From JAAYDY01 sp964500225 (GTDB taxonomy: Bacteria > Planctomycetota > Phycisphaerae > FEN-1346 > JAACEH01), in the NCBI GenBank assembly GCA_964500225.1, contig CAZCOA010000066.1, positions 1 to 8,360 on the forward strand: a DNA stretch of 8,360 nt, read 5' to 3'. Below, one piece after another: positions 1-6,645 of the stretch (the first letter of the stretch is position 1; every line of letters starts with the position of its first letter). The position numbers were made by a program, and so were the translations under genes. The notes below the pieces were generated by a model. That model ran no database searches. It saw nothing but the letters and a program-made list of their open reading frames with translations, and was not told the DNA's origin.

Positions 1-284
1 AGCTCGCCCTCGAAGAATCACTCGTCAACGCCGTCAAGCACGGCAACCACTTCGACCCCAACCGGTCCGTTACCATCCGATACGAAATCACCCCCGACTG
101 TGTCCGCATCAACGTCAAGGACGAAGGTGCGGGATTCGATCCGCAGAAGGTGCCCGATCCCACTGCCGCCGAAAACCTGACAAAACCCAGCGGACGCGGC
201 ATCATGCTTATGCGGGCCTACATGGACGAGGTTACCTACGGCGATGGCGGCCGGAGCGTGACCCTCGTCAAGAGAAAACGTTGA
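1..284 (+). CDS. RsbW/SpoIIAB-like anti-sigma factor serine kinase, 3' part
   Basis: Only the last 93 residues are present; the reading frame is open from base 3 and the 5' end lies outside the window. The GHKL ATPase boxes are clear. The N-box has Glu5 and Asn9, in the spacing of the catalytic Glu and Mg-binding Asn of SpoIIAB (motif EESLVNAVKHGN). The G1 box is DEGAGF at visible residues 40-45, and the G2 box is GRGIML at 64-69. Proteins of this family bind and block an alternative sigma factor, or another target, and phosphorylate a STAS-domain antagonist on serine. The STAS gene 25 nt downstream is the obvious partner, so the two probably form an operon. The ending is compact, with no C-terminal extension. 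The target cannot be told from this window; the family call is firm, but a stand-alone GHKL domain of another partner-switching branch is possible. Confidence 0.88.
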   Translation, partial: LALEESLVNAVKHGNHFDPNRSVTIRYEITPDCVRINVKDEGAGFDPQKVPDPTAAENLTKPSGRGIMLMRAYMDEVTYGDGGRSVTLVKRKR

Positions 285-309
285 CGACTTCTCCAGGCAG
301 GGCGGCCCT

Positions 310-639
310 ATGGAAATTAGTTCCCGGAATGCCGATCAGGCCGTGGTGCTCCAGTTTCTCGGCGACGCCGACGTTTTCAGCGTTGAACAGGTGCGACAGG
401 CTCTCAACGAAGCTCTCGCAGATTCCAACTCCCATGTCATCTGCGACCTCTCGAAACTCGATTTTGTCTGTAGCGACGCCCTTGGCTGCTTCATCAGCGC
501 AAGGCAAGACGCCGAACAGGCCGGAGGATTCCTACGCCTGGCCGGCCCCCAGCGACGCATCGCCGAAATCCTCGAGACCACTCAACTGAACCACCTCTTC
601 GCGATCTACCCCACCGTCAAGGACGCCTTGGCCCGATAG
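310..639 (+). CDS. STAS-domain anti-anti-sigma factor (RsbV/SpoIIAA-like)
   Basis: This 109-residue protein is a single STAS domain, the usual size for RsbV/SpoIIAA proteins. In these systems the unphosphorylated STAS protein binds the anti-sigma kinase and frees its target; phosphorylation on a conserved serine reverses this. The core reads CDLSKLDFVCSDALGCFI, residues 45-62. Ser55 aligns with the phosphorylated serine of SpoIIAA, but the usual DSSGLG motif is CSDALG: the preceding Asp is Cys54, the second Ser is Asp56 and the Gly is Ala57. The site is therefore kept in an unusual setting. The ATG at 310 is chosen because a purine-rich stretch (AGGCAGGG, 295-302) lies 7 nt upstream and the reading then starts at the first STAS strand. 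It follows the kinase gene by 25 nt and ends 14 nt from the convergent radical SAM gene. Confidence 0.88.
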   Translation: MEISSRNADQAVVLQFLGDADVFSVEQVRQALNEALADSNSHVICDLSKLDFVCSDALGCFISARQDAEQAGGFLRLAGPQRRIAEILETTQLNHLFAIYPTVKDALAR

Positions 640-653
640 GGAACGGACTCGCT

Positions 654-1643
654 TCATGCCTCGTGGTACAACGCCGGCGGCCCCAGCTCATCAGCGAATT
701 CCCCGGTCTCCAGCAGAAAACGACGCATCGACATACACAGGTGACATTTGTCCGCGTAGCCTTCGGGATCGTCCGTATAGCCTTTTCGTACTGCCAGCGA
801 CCGCAATCCCCACGGTCCCTCGGACACCAGAATCCGCCACAATCGCCCTCGCGCAGCCTCCACCACCGCATCGAGCGTTCGCCCCGGCTCCGTCCGGCCG
901 AGAATCAGCCCCGCGCAAGTTCCCGGAAAAACGTACCCCTCCGGATCGATATGTACGTGGGCGCTGTCCCGCAACCCTTCCACGCATGTCTGGCCCCGCA
1001 TCGCCTCGGCCGGCTGCCGCTCCGCCAGCGGCGCTAGCTCCGTCGCCGCTCGCCCCGTCATCCGTTCCGAGTGCTGCGAGAGCGCCTCGCGATAGGCCGC
1101 CTGCCGCCGTGCCGCCGAAGCCTCACGCAAGTCCTGCGGCGACTTCAGAAAACGCCATCGCCGAGCCCGAACGCCATCGGCGCCCAGCACCTCCGACGCC
1201 ACACGCCACAGTCGCAGCACGCACTGCGGGTCCACGAACGTCTGGTGATACACGTCGGCCGACAGACTCAATTGGTACATCCCTGCTTCACGCAACTCCA
1301 CGAGCCGCTCGCGCACCAACGCCTCGTCCGTTGCCCAGTAGCCGTTGGTTTCCACATAGCCGATGCCGGCCAGACCCGCCCGCCTCGCCGCCCTCACAAT
1401 CTCCACCAGACGTCCGTAATCGCCGAAGGGTTCCCCGCCGCCCAAGTGTACCCCGGCCGGCTTGATGCCCAGCCGCACCATCGCCTGGTAATGCCCCAAC
1501 GCCGCCTCGGCCGACAACCACCCCTGCCGACGCGGCCCCGAAAACTCGTAGCAATGGGCGCAGCGCGCATTGCACCAGTACGTGACCAGAAGTCCCGCAC
1601 CAGAAATCCGAATCGTCTCGTCACCGTTACCCATGCATGTCAT
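654..1643 (-). CDS. Radical SAM protein with SPASM-like C-terminal cysteines, substrate unknown
   Basis: This 329-residue protein has the radical SAM cluster motif CNARCAHC (Cys24, Cys28, Cys31), which binds the 4Fe-4S cluster that cleaves S-adenosylmethionine. GGGEPF at 68-73 is the SAM-binding glycine motif, and ETNGYW at 98-103 fits the next barrel strand. The C-terminal half has Cys220, Cys243 (in GYVFPGTCAG), Cys300 and Cys303 (in KCHLCMSMRRF). This resembles SPASM-type or twitch auxiliary cluster domains, which often modify peptides or proteins. No substrate peptide is visible nearby, and neither flanking operon suggests a pathway. The gene runs convergently with the STAS gene and divergently from the HTH-receiver gene. 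The start is uncertain: ATG at 1643 and ATG at 1634 are both in frame, and neither has a good ribosome-binding site. The radical SAM call is firm; the function is unknown. Confidence 0.85.
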   Translation of the reverse strand: MTCMGNGDETIRISGAGLLVTYWCNARCAHCYEFSGPRRQGWLSAEAALGHYQAMVRLGIKPAGVHLGGGEPFGDYGRLVEIVRAARRAGLAGIGYVETNGYWATDEALVRERLVELREAGMYQLSLSADVYHQTFVDPQCVLRLWRVASEVLGADGVRARRWRFLKSPQDLREASAARRQAAYREALSQHSERMTGRAATELAPLAERQPAEAMRGQTCVEGLRDSAHVHIDPEGYVFPGTCAGLILGRTEPGRTLDAVVEAARGRLWRILVSEGPWGLRSLAVRKGYTDDPEGYADKCHLCMSMRRFLLETGEFADELGPPALYHEA

Positions 1644-1710
1644 TCTAGCAACCGTGCCCGTGGAGGCTTAAGAGGAATCCGTTTGTTCCCACCCGGGACG
1701 GGCTTCCTCA

Positions 1711-1729
1711 GATGTCCCAAGGGCACATC
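1711..1729. promoter_or_regulatory. Candidate operator dyad in divergent spacer
   Basis: GATGTCCCAAGGGCACATC is a near-perfect inverted repeat. GATGT pairs with ACATC and CCC with GGG, around a central AA, with one unpaired C at 1724. It lies between the divergent radical SAM and HTH-receiver genes, about 70 nt upstream of the candidate -35 box. It could be a protein-binding site or a small hairpin in the leader of the minus-strand gene. Nothing links it to a particular regulator; the HTH-receiver encoded next door is one guess. Confidence 0.25.
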
Positions 1730-1800
1730 ACGGCGCGCCCTAACGTAAGATGGCACAAAGCGCTAGAGTTCAGACCGCTCGTCGCACACATTGTCTCAAG

Positions 1801-1829
1801 TTGACAACGGGCTGGACCGATATTAGCAT
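1801..1829 (+). promoter_or_regulatory. Sigma70-like promoter for the signalling operon
   Basis: TTGACA at 1801-1806 matches the consensus -35 box exactly. After a 17-nt spacer, TAGCAT at 1824-1829 matches four of six positions of the -10 box. Transcription would start near 1836 and give a leader of about 100 nt before the ATG at 1935. TTGTC at 1791-1795 and GACAA at 1803-1807 form a short inverted repeat overlapping the -35, a possible operator. The site is predicted by eye only. Confidence 0.45.
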
Positions 1830-1861
1830 TGTAAAAATGGGGAAGCTGGGCAAGCTGTCTC

Positions 1862-1911
1862 CAATTGCTCACGTAGTGGGCCGCCCTGGAGCGAGCGGGG
1901 CGGAGCAATTG
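1862..1911 (+). promoter_or_regulatory. Bulged hairpin in the leader of the signalling operon
   Basis: CAATTGCT at 1862-1869 pairs perfectly with AGCAATTG at 1904-1911. Inside it, CCGCCC at 1881-1886 pairs with GGGCGG at 1898-1903. The two helices stack directly on the 3' side, leaving an 11-nt bulge at 1870-1880 on the 5' side and an 11-nt apical loop. Only four T residues follow (1914-1917), so this is a poor intrinsic terminator. It ends 23 nt before the ATG, just upstream of the ribosome-binding site. A role in attenuation, RNA stability or protein binding is possible; no known riboswitch class was recognised. Confidence 0.35.
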
Positions 1912-1934
1912 ACCTTTTGTGAAAGGGCCAGACG

Positions 1935-2498
1935 ATGAAAGAGGTCTTCAGCACAGGAGAAGCCGCGAAGATCTGCCGCGTGTCGCAACAGACCATTATT
2001 CGCTGTTTCGATGCCGGTCGCCTCAAGGGCTTCTACGTTCCGGGCAGCCGGTTTCGCCGAATTCCCAGGGAGTCGCTCGTGCAGTTCATGAAGGAAAACA
2101 GCATTCCGCTCAGCAACCTCGACAGCGGCAAGAAGAAGATTCTGATCGTGGACGACGACCCGGAGGTCGTGGACCTGTTTGTCGAGGTGCTCGACCGCGA
2201 CGGACGCTTTGAGGTCCGTACGGCCAGTTGCGGCTACGATGCCGGCATTCTGACACAGCAGTTTCGTCCCGATCTGATTGTCCTGGATTTCATGTTGCCC
2301 GACATCAACGGCAAGGTGGTCTGCGAAACCATCCGCAGCAACCCCGATCTCCAGGACACCCGGATTATCGGCATCAGCGGCCTCATCGAACAGGACAAGA
2401 TCCAGGAACTCTACAACGCCGGGATCGACGAGTTTATTCAGAAGCCGTTCCGTATCAGCGAGCTGGTGACGCGGATCGCCGAGATGCTGAATGTATGA
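1935..2498 (+). CDS. HTH-receiver fusion response regulator
   Basis: This 187-residue protein starts with a MerR/excisionase-like helix-turn-helix (about residues 4-56; STGEAAKICRVSQQTI followed by the wing-like PGSRFRRIP). A short linker leads to a full receiver domain (about 67-187). The receiver has the acidic pocket Asp73-Asp75, phospho-acceptor Asp118, switch residue Ser148 and Lys170-Pro171. The order is reversed relative to OmpR or NarL regulators, where the receiver comes first. The HTH probably binds DNA and phosphorylation probably alters dimerisation or binding; this is inference. ATG 1935 is preceded by AAAGGG (1922-1927) at suitable spacing. It is the first gene of a three-gene operon whose second gene is a histidine kinase, its likely phosphodonor. 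It might also act through protein contacts instead of as a classical transcription factor. Confidence 0.88.
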   Translation: MKEVFSTGEAAKICRVSQQTIIRCFDAGRLKGFYVPGSRFRRIPRESLVQFMKENSIPLSNLDSGKKKILIVDDDPEVVDLFVEVLDRDGRFEVRTASCGYDAGILTQQFRPDLIVLDFMLPDINGKVVCETIRSNPDLQDTRIIGISGLIEQDKIQELYNAGIDEFIQKPFRISELVTRIAEMLNV

Positions 2499-2662
2499 AC
2501 CATCGCCGTCGGCGGCTGCGGGACAATGCCCGCGACGGCCAACCCGTAAGGGTGCGATGTAGCGCCCTGCGAATAGGTTGTCGGCGGACGCACGGGGGAG
2601 GCGACGCCGACGACGATAGCGCTGCGACCCTCTGGCGACGGACGCCGGGCGGCCCCCGATGA
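2495..2662 (+). other. Doubtful Arg-rich 55-codon small ORF filling the operon spacer
   Basis: An ORF starts at ATG 2495, overlapping the stop codon of the HTH-receiver gene as ATGA. It ends with TGA at 2660-2662, overlapping the ATG at 2659 in the same way. It would thus bridge the two genes with perfect coupling geometry. The product is rich in Arg, Gly and Asp with no recognisable fold. The frame continues an open frame already running through the upstream gene, and the DNA folds into hairpins, so chance in GC-rich sequence is the more likely explanation. Confidence 0.12.
2505..2646 (+). promoter_or_regulatory. Structured intercistronic RNA candidate
   Basis: The spacer between the HTH-receiver and kinase genes holds a row of hairpins. 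First, 2505-2510 pairs with 2534-2539 around an inner 5-bp stem (2518-2522 with 2529-2533). Second, ACCC-GTAA-GGGT at 2542-2553 has a GNRA-type loop. GGGTGC at 2550-2555 can pair instead with GCGCCC at 2562-2567, so the two folds exclude each other. Third, a 10-bp stem with one G-U pair joins 2577-2586 and 2605-2614. Fourth, 2634-2637 pairs with 2643-2646, shortly before the kinase start. It could govern RNA processing, differential expression or ligand sensing. No known RNA family was recognised, and high GC makes chance pairing easier. Confidence 0.35.
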
Positions 2663-2676
2663 AGGATGGAATCGCG

Positions 2677-4953
2677 ATGGACGTGAAGGTCCGAAAGGTG
2701 CAGTTGATCGTCGATCAGGTGGACAGCCTGCCGACGCTGCCTGTGGTGGCCACTCGCGTGCTGGCCCTGGCAACGAGCGATCAAACCTCCGTGCGCGACC
2801 TGTCGGACATTATCGAAAGCGATCCGTCCCTCACCAGCCGCATCTTGGCCCTGGTCAACAGTGCCAGCTTCGGCGGCGTCCGGGCCCAGGTCTCGACCGT
2901 CAGCCGGGCCTGTTCGCTTCTGGGCTTCGAGGCCATTCGCAACAGCGTCCTGTCGTTGAAGGTCTTCGACCTTTTCAGTCGCAAGGGCCACAATGCGTAT
3001 CGCACCTCGTTCGACCGCCGCGCTTTCTGGAAGCACTCGCTGGCTGTCGCCGCAGCAAGCCAGTTGATCGCCCGGACCGTTCGCGGCGTGAATCCGGACG
3101 AGGCTTTCGTGGCCGGGCTGTTGCACGACATTGGCAAGGTCGCCCTGGATTTCGTTCTGCCGAAGACCTTCGACCAGGTGGTCCGGCGGGTCAAGTCGCA
3201 CTGTACGACGTTTGCCGACGCGGAAAACCGCATTCTCGGCGTCGATCATACAGTCATCGGCAAGCGGCTTACGGAGAACTGGGATTTTCCCGAGAAGCTT
3301 ATCAACGTGATCTGGCTGCATCACCAGGAGGCCGCCCATCTGCCGGGCAACCTCCAGGGGCGCGAGCTGATCCGTGTTGTCGGGCTGGCCGACCTGATTG
3401 CACGTGAGCAGCGCATCGGCATGGGCAGCCCCATGTCCTCAGCCGAAGCCGCCGCCACGCTGGCCGACCAACTCGGCATCGCTCCATCGCACCTGGAAAC
3501 CATCGGCAAGAAGCTCCATGCTGCCGTCGCCGAGCACGTTCGGATCATGGGGCTCGAAAACAGCGACGAGCAGACCCTGTTCTACGAAAGCGTCCAGAAC
3601 GCCAACGCCGAGCTGGGCGTCGTGAACGAGCGCCTCATGGCCGCCATGAAGCATCTCCATCGTCAGAAACGCCATGCGGATCTTCTGCTTCGCATGGGGC
3701 GAAGCCTCGCCGAGGCTCGTTCCATGCGGCACCTGCTCGACGACCTCTGCCAAACCCTGGCCGAGTGGGTTCAGACCGAGGTCTGTGCCGTGTACGTCTT
3801 GGGCGACGGCCGCGGCTTCATCGAAGGCATGCTCCGATCGCCGCAAAGCCGACAGGCCGAACATTTCGTCTTTGAAAATGACGTGGGCCAGTCGCTGCCC
3901 CTGAGGCCGATGCAGTCGCCCCAGGAGCACTTCGGCCTGGCCCGAGCCGAGCGCGACGAGGCCTGGCTCTTCGAACGGTTCGGCCCGGTCATGGGCGAAG
4001 GACCGTTCTTCACGCTGCCGATCTTCGCACATGACGAACGGCTCGGCGCCTTCGTCTTCAGTTGGCCCGATCCGAAGAATCCGCCGCGGGACCAGGATTG
4101 CCGCGACCTGGAGATTTTGGCCGGTGCGGCCGGGCTGAACATCTCGCTGCTCTATCAGCGGGAACAGACCGTCCGAATGCTTGAGAGCCTGGCCGAGGCC
4201 AATCGCCAGGCCGCCGAGGCCCGCGAGGAACTCCTGCGCAAACGCAACCTCGCCAGCGTCGGTGCTATGGCGGCCGGTGCGGCTCACGAAATCAACAATC
4301 CTCTGGCCGTCATCAGCGGCCGGGCGCAGATTCTTGCCGAGACCGAGGACGACCCCAAGAAGCGGCGAGCCCTGGATATCATCGCCGAACAGGCTCAGCG
4401 GGCCAGCGATATCATCAGCGACCTGATGTCATTTGCCCGGCCGCCCTCGGCCAACCGCCGACCCACGGATCTGGCCCTTATCGTCCGCAAAGTGGTCGCA
4501 ACTCAGGCCGACCGGCTGGCCGATAAGAATATTGCCATCGAGGCCGTCGGGTGCGACGAACCCGTGGTCGTTGATATCGACGGCGAGCAGGTGAGTTGGG
4601 CCATCGAGGAACTCGTGACCAATGCCGCCTACGCCTGCAAGGCCGGCGGGCGGATCACGGTGGCCTTGGAGCCGGACCGCGACAACGACCGGCTTGCCCT
4701 CACTGTGACCGACACGGGCGAGGGCATGGACCACGAGACCCTGTCGAAGGCATGCAATCCGTTTTTCAGCGGCCGCTCGGCGGGGCGCGGCAGGGGGCTC
4801 GGCCTGCCGAAGGTTCAGCGGATTGCCGAGGCTCACGGAGCCTCCCTCAGGCTCGATAGCGCGACGGGGCAGGGCACGTCCGTGCGGCTGCTGTTCGATT
4901 GGTCCGCCGGCGACGCCGAAACGCCTTCCGCCGCGACGTCCGAGGCATACTGA
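2677..4953 (+). CDS. HDOD-GAF-histidine kinase hybrid sensor
   Basis: This 758-residue protein, with no membrane segment, is a cytoplasmic kinase. Residues about 10-240 are an HDOD domain (LPTLPVVATRVL, DPSLTSRILALVNSASFG). It keeps the full HD-type ligand set: His120, His150-Asp151, His191, His215-His216 and Asp239. A helical stretch (about 300-335) leads to a GAF-like domain (336-495) and a coiled coil (about 495-525). The HisKA H-box has His537 (AHEINNPLA). The ATPase domain has N-box Asn649, G1 box DTGEGM at 679-684 and G2 box GRGLGL at 705-710. HDOD domains usually act as protein-interaction platforms. GAF would bind a small ligand, and His537 would donate phosphate to a receiver. An in-frame ATG at 2659 is possible, but AAGGATGGA (2662-2670) makes 2677 the better start. 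It probably serves the receivers on both sides; the downstream gene starts 64 nt later. Confidence 0.9.
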   Translation: MDVKVRKVQLIVDQVDSLPTLPVVATRVLALATSDQTSVRDLSDIIESDPSLTSRILALVNSASFGGVRAQVSTVSRACSLLGFEAIRNSVLSLKVFDLFSRKGHNAYRTSFDRRAFWKHSLAVAAASQLIARTVRGVNPDEAFVAGLLHDIGKVALDFVLPKTFDQVVRRVKSHCTTFADAENRILGVDHTVIGKRLTENWDFPEKLINVIWLHHQEAAHLPGNLQGRELIRVVGLADLIAREQRIGMGSPMSSAEAAATLADQLGIAPSHLETIGKKLHAAVAEHVRIMGLENSDEQTLFYESVQNANAELGVVNERLMAAMKHLHRQKRHADLLLRMGRSLAEARSMRHLLDDLCQTLAEWVQTEVCAVYVLGDGRGFIEGMLRSPQSRQAEHFVFENDVGQSLPLRPMQSPQEHFGLARAERDEAWLFERFGPVMGEGPFFTLPIFAHDERLGAFVFSWPDPKNPPRDQDCRDLEILAGAAGLNISLLYQREQTVRMLESLAEANRQAAEAREELLRKRNLASVGAMAAGAAHEINNPLAVISGRAQILAETEDDPKKRRALDIIAEQAQRASDIISDLMSFARPPSANRRPTDLALIVRKVVATQADRLADKNIAIEAVGCDEPVVVDIDGEQVSWAIEELVTNAAYACKAGGRITVALEPDRDNDRLALTVTDTGEGMDHETLSKACNPFFSGRSAGRGRGLGLPKVQRIAEAHGASLRLDSATGQGTSVRLLFDWSAGDAETPSAATSEAY

Positions 4954-5017
4954 CAAACGTCGCTCCCGCTTCCGGGCGAGAGCGATGGTGCAGCAACCAA
5001 CGCGCTGGAGACGAGTT

Positions 5018-6562
5018 ATGGCCGAAGCCCGGATTCTCGTGGTGGACGACGAGGCCGACGTCTGCGAACTGGTCGCCGACTGGCTCGCCGAGGAAGCCGA
5101 GTGGACGGTGGACTACACCACCGAGCCCCTCAGGGCCCTCGAACAGATTGGTCAGGTCGATTACGACCTTATGGTGACCGATCTCCGCATGCCGCAGATG
5201 CACGGTCTGGAGCTGGCCCGGCAGGCCCGAAGCCTGCGGCCCGGGCTGGGCGTCATCGGCATTACCGGCTTTGCCAGCCTCGATTCCAGCGTGGACGCCC
5301 TCCGCCAGGGATTCATCGACTACATCCAAAAACCATTCCGCGTGGACGACTTGCGCGCCGCCGTGTGCAGGGCGCTGGCTCATCGCGCCCAGGCCGGGCG
5401 CGGAGAGGCCGCCGCCGACGAAATGACTCACGAGAATGCCGTATTGGCTGCCGCCAATGAGGATCTCAGCAAGCGCCTTGAACTGGTCAGCCGCGAACTG
5501 ACCCTCATGCAGCAGCGGCTCGCCGGCCAGGTTGCCAATCTCGAAATCCGCTGCGAGGCCGCCGATCAGTTCGACGGCCAGCGAGACCTACAGCAGATCC
5601 TTGGCATGGGCCTCGTGATGCTTCGCCGGCAGCTCCCCGGCAATGAGCATGCGATTGTGCTTATCCATAAGCAGCCGCCGCAAATGACCGCCCTGGCGAT
5701 GATCGAAAACGACGAGATTGTCATCCGCCGCCAACAGCAGAATCTCGAACGTGGGGTCCTGAGGGCCGTCATCAAACGCGGCATGCCGGCGCTCATTGAA
5801 GACCTGTCCGACTCGCCCTTAGTGGGCGATATTGAGCAATGGATTGAGCTTCACGGCTCGCTGCTGCTGGTGCCTCTCATCGGCAACAGCCGCACCCAGG
5901 CCATTGCCATGGTCCGACGCCAGGAAACCGGCGCCGCTTTCTCGGTCGTCGAAACACGCCGCGCGATGGCCGTCTGCGCCGAAATCGGCAAGGCCATCGA
6001 GATCGCCAAAACCATCGGTCACCAGCAAACCGAGGTGTTCGAGTTCCTCAAGCGGATTGCCGACAATACCGACGGCGAGGGCCCCATGTCCGGCCACAGC
6101 CGCCGCGTCACGCATCTGGCACGCGACATGGCCCGGCGGCTCGGCCTCGACGAAAACCGCGTGCAGAACCTTGAGGTGGCCGCGCGGCTCCACGACATCG
6201 GCAAGACGCTTCTGCCTATCGATCTGCGCTGCCGACGCGGACGACTCAATGAACAGGACATGCGACTCTGGCAGACCCACGCCGAGCGAGGATGGGCGAT
6301 GCTCGCCCCTCTCGGATTCCTTGACAACGCCGTTGATCTGATCCGCTACCACCACAACCCGGAGCTCTGGGGCGATGAACCGGCCGCTGAGCAGCAGATT
6401 CTTGCCGCGTGCGAGGCCTACGACGAACTGACCCACGATGGCGTTTACGGCGACGGTCTGAGCCACGACGACGCCATGGCCGCCGTGAAGGCCCTCTTTG
6501 AAGATTCCATCGGCCCCGACATACTAGGCTGCCTCAGCCACTGCGCCGCATTCAGTCAATAG
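5018..6562 (+). CDS. Receiver-GAF-like-HD response regulator with degenerate HD-GYP domain
   Basis: This 514-residue protein has an N-terminal receiver (about 1-125) with acidic pocket Asp10-Asp11, phospho-acceptor Asp55, Thr83 and Lys105-Pro106. A coiled coil follows (about 135-190), then a GAF-like segment (about 190-335) and an HD domain (about 345-514). The HD part keeps the HD-GYP ligands: His360 (GHSRRV), His392-Asp393 (HDIGK), His421, His445-His446 and Asp469 (AYDEL). The usual HHExWDGxGYP stretch is instead HHNPELWGDEPAAEQ, so the GYP signature is absent and the loop shortened. Active HD-GYP proteins hydrolyse cyclic di-GMP; this one may have lost or changed that activity, yet may still bind metal. 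ATG 5018 is chosen for GGAG (5007-5010) 7 nt upstream and because the receiver starts there; the frame is open further upstream. The adjacent HDOD kinase is the likely phosphodonor. Confidence 0.88.
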   Translation: MAEARILVVDDEADVCELVADWLAEEAEWTVDYTTEPLRALEQIGQVDYDLMVTDLRMPQMHGLELARQARSLRPGLGVIGITGFASLDSSVDALRQGFIDYIQKPFRVDDLRAAVCRALAHRAQAGRGEAAADEMTHENAVLAAANEDLSKRLELVSRELTLMQQRLAGQVANLEIRCEAADQFDGQRDLQQILGMGLVMLRRQLPGNEHAIVLIHKQPPQMTALAMIENDEIVIRRQQQNLERGVLRAVIKRGMPALIEDLSDSPLVGDIEQWIELHGSLLLVPLIGNSRTQAIAMVRRQETGAAFSVVETRRAMAVCAEIGKAIEIAKTIGHQQTEVFEFLKRIADNTDGEGPMSGHSRRVTHLARDMARRLGLDENRVQNLEVAARLHDIGKTLLPIDLRCRRGRLNEQDMRLWQTHAERGWAMLAPLGFLDNAVDLIRYHHNPELWGDEPAAEQQILAACEAYDELTHDGVYGDGLSHDDAMAAVKALFEDSIGPDILGCLSHCAAFSQ

Positions 6563-6645
6563 AACCGGCTTCCAAAATTGCTAATTGTAAGCTTGCGCCC
6601 TACATGAGTCTATGCTTAGCTGGCCGCCGAAAGGAGATGCGATGG

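Noticed and set aside
656..1748. Long plus-strand frames opposite the radical SAM gene (656-1465 and 1071-1748)
   Set aside because: They are Pro/Arg/Ala-rich antisense shadows of a gene with clear catalytic motifs.
1862..1917. Leader hairpin as an intrinsic terminator
   Set aside because: Only four T residues follow and the structure is split by a large bulge; a simple terminator is a poor fit.
1744..1938. Short ORFs in the spacer (1750-1938 plus, 1708-1908 minus)
   Set aside because: They overlap the promoter and leader signals, have no ribosome-binding site and no recognisable product.
2455..4287. Minus-strand frames of 294 and 282 codons opposite the kinase
   Set aside because: They mirror the codon pattern of the HDOD-GAF-kinase gene and contain no recognisable domain.
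4823..5017. Upstream extension of the third operon gene to ATG 4823
   Set aside because: It would overlap the kinase gene by 131 nt and add an Arg/Pro-rich segment of no known domain; GGAG at 5007 and the receiver start favour ATG 5018.
6588..6618. TAAGC/GCTTA inverted repeat as terminator between converging operons
   Set aside because: The stem is only 5 bp with a 21-nt loop and no following T-run.
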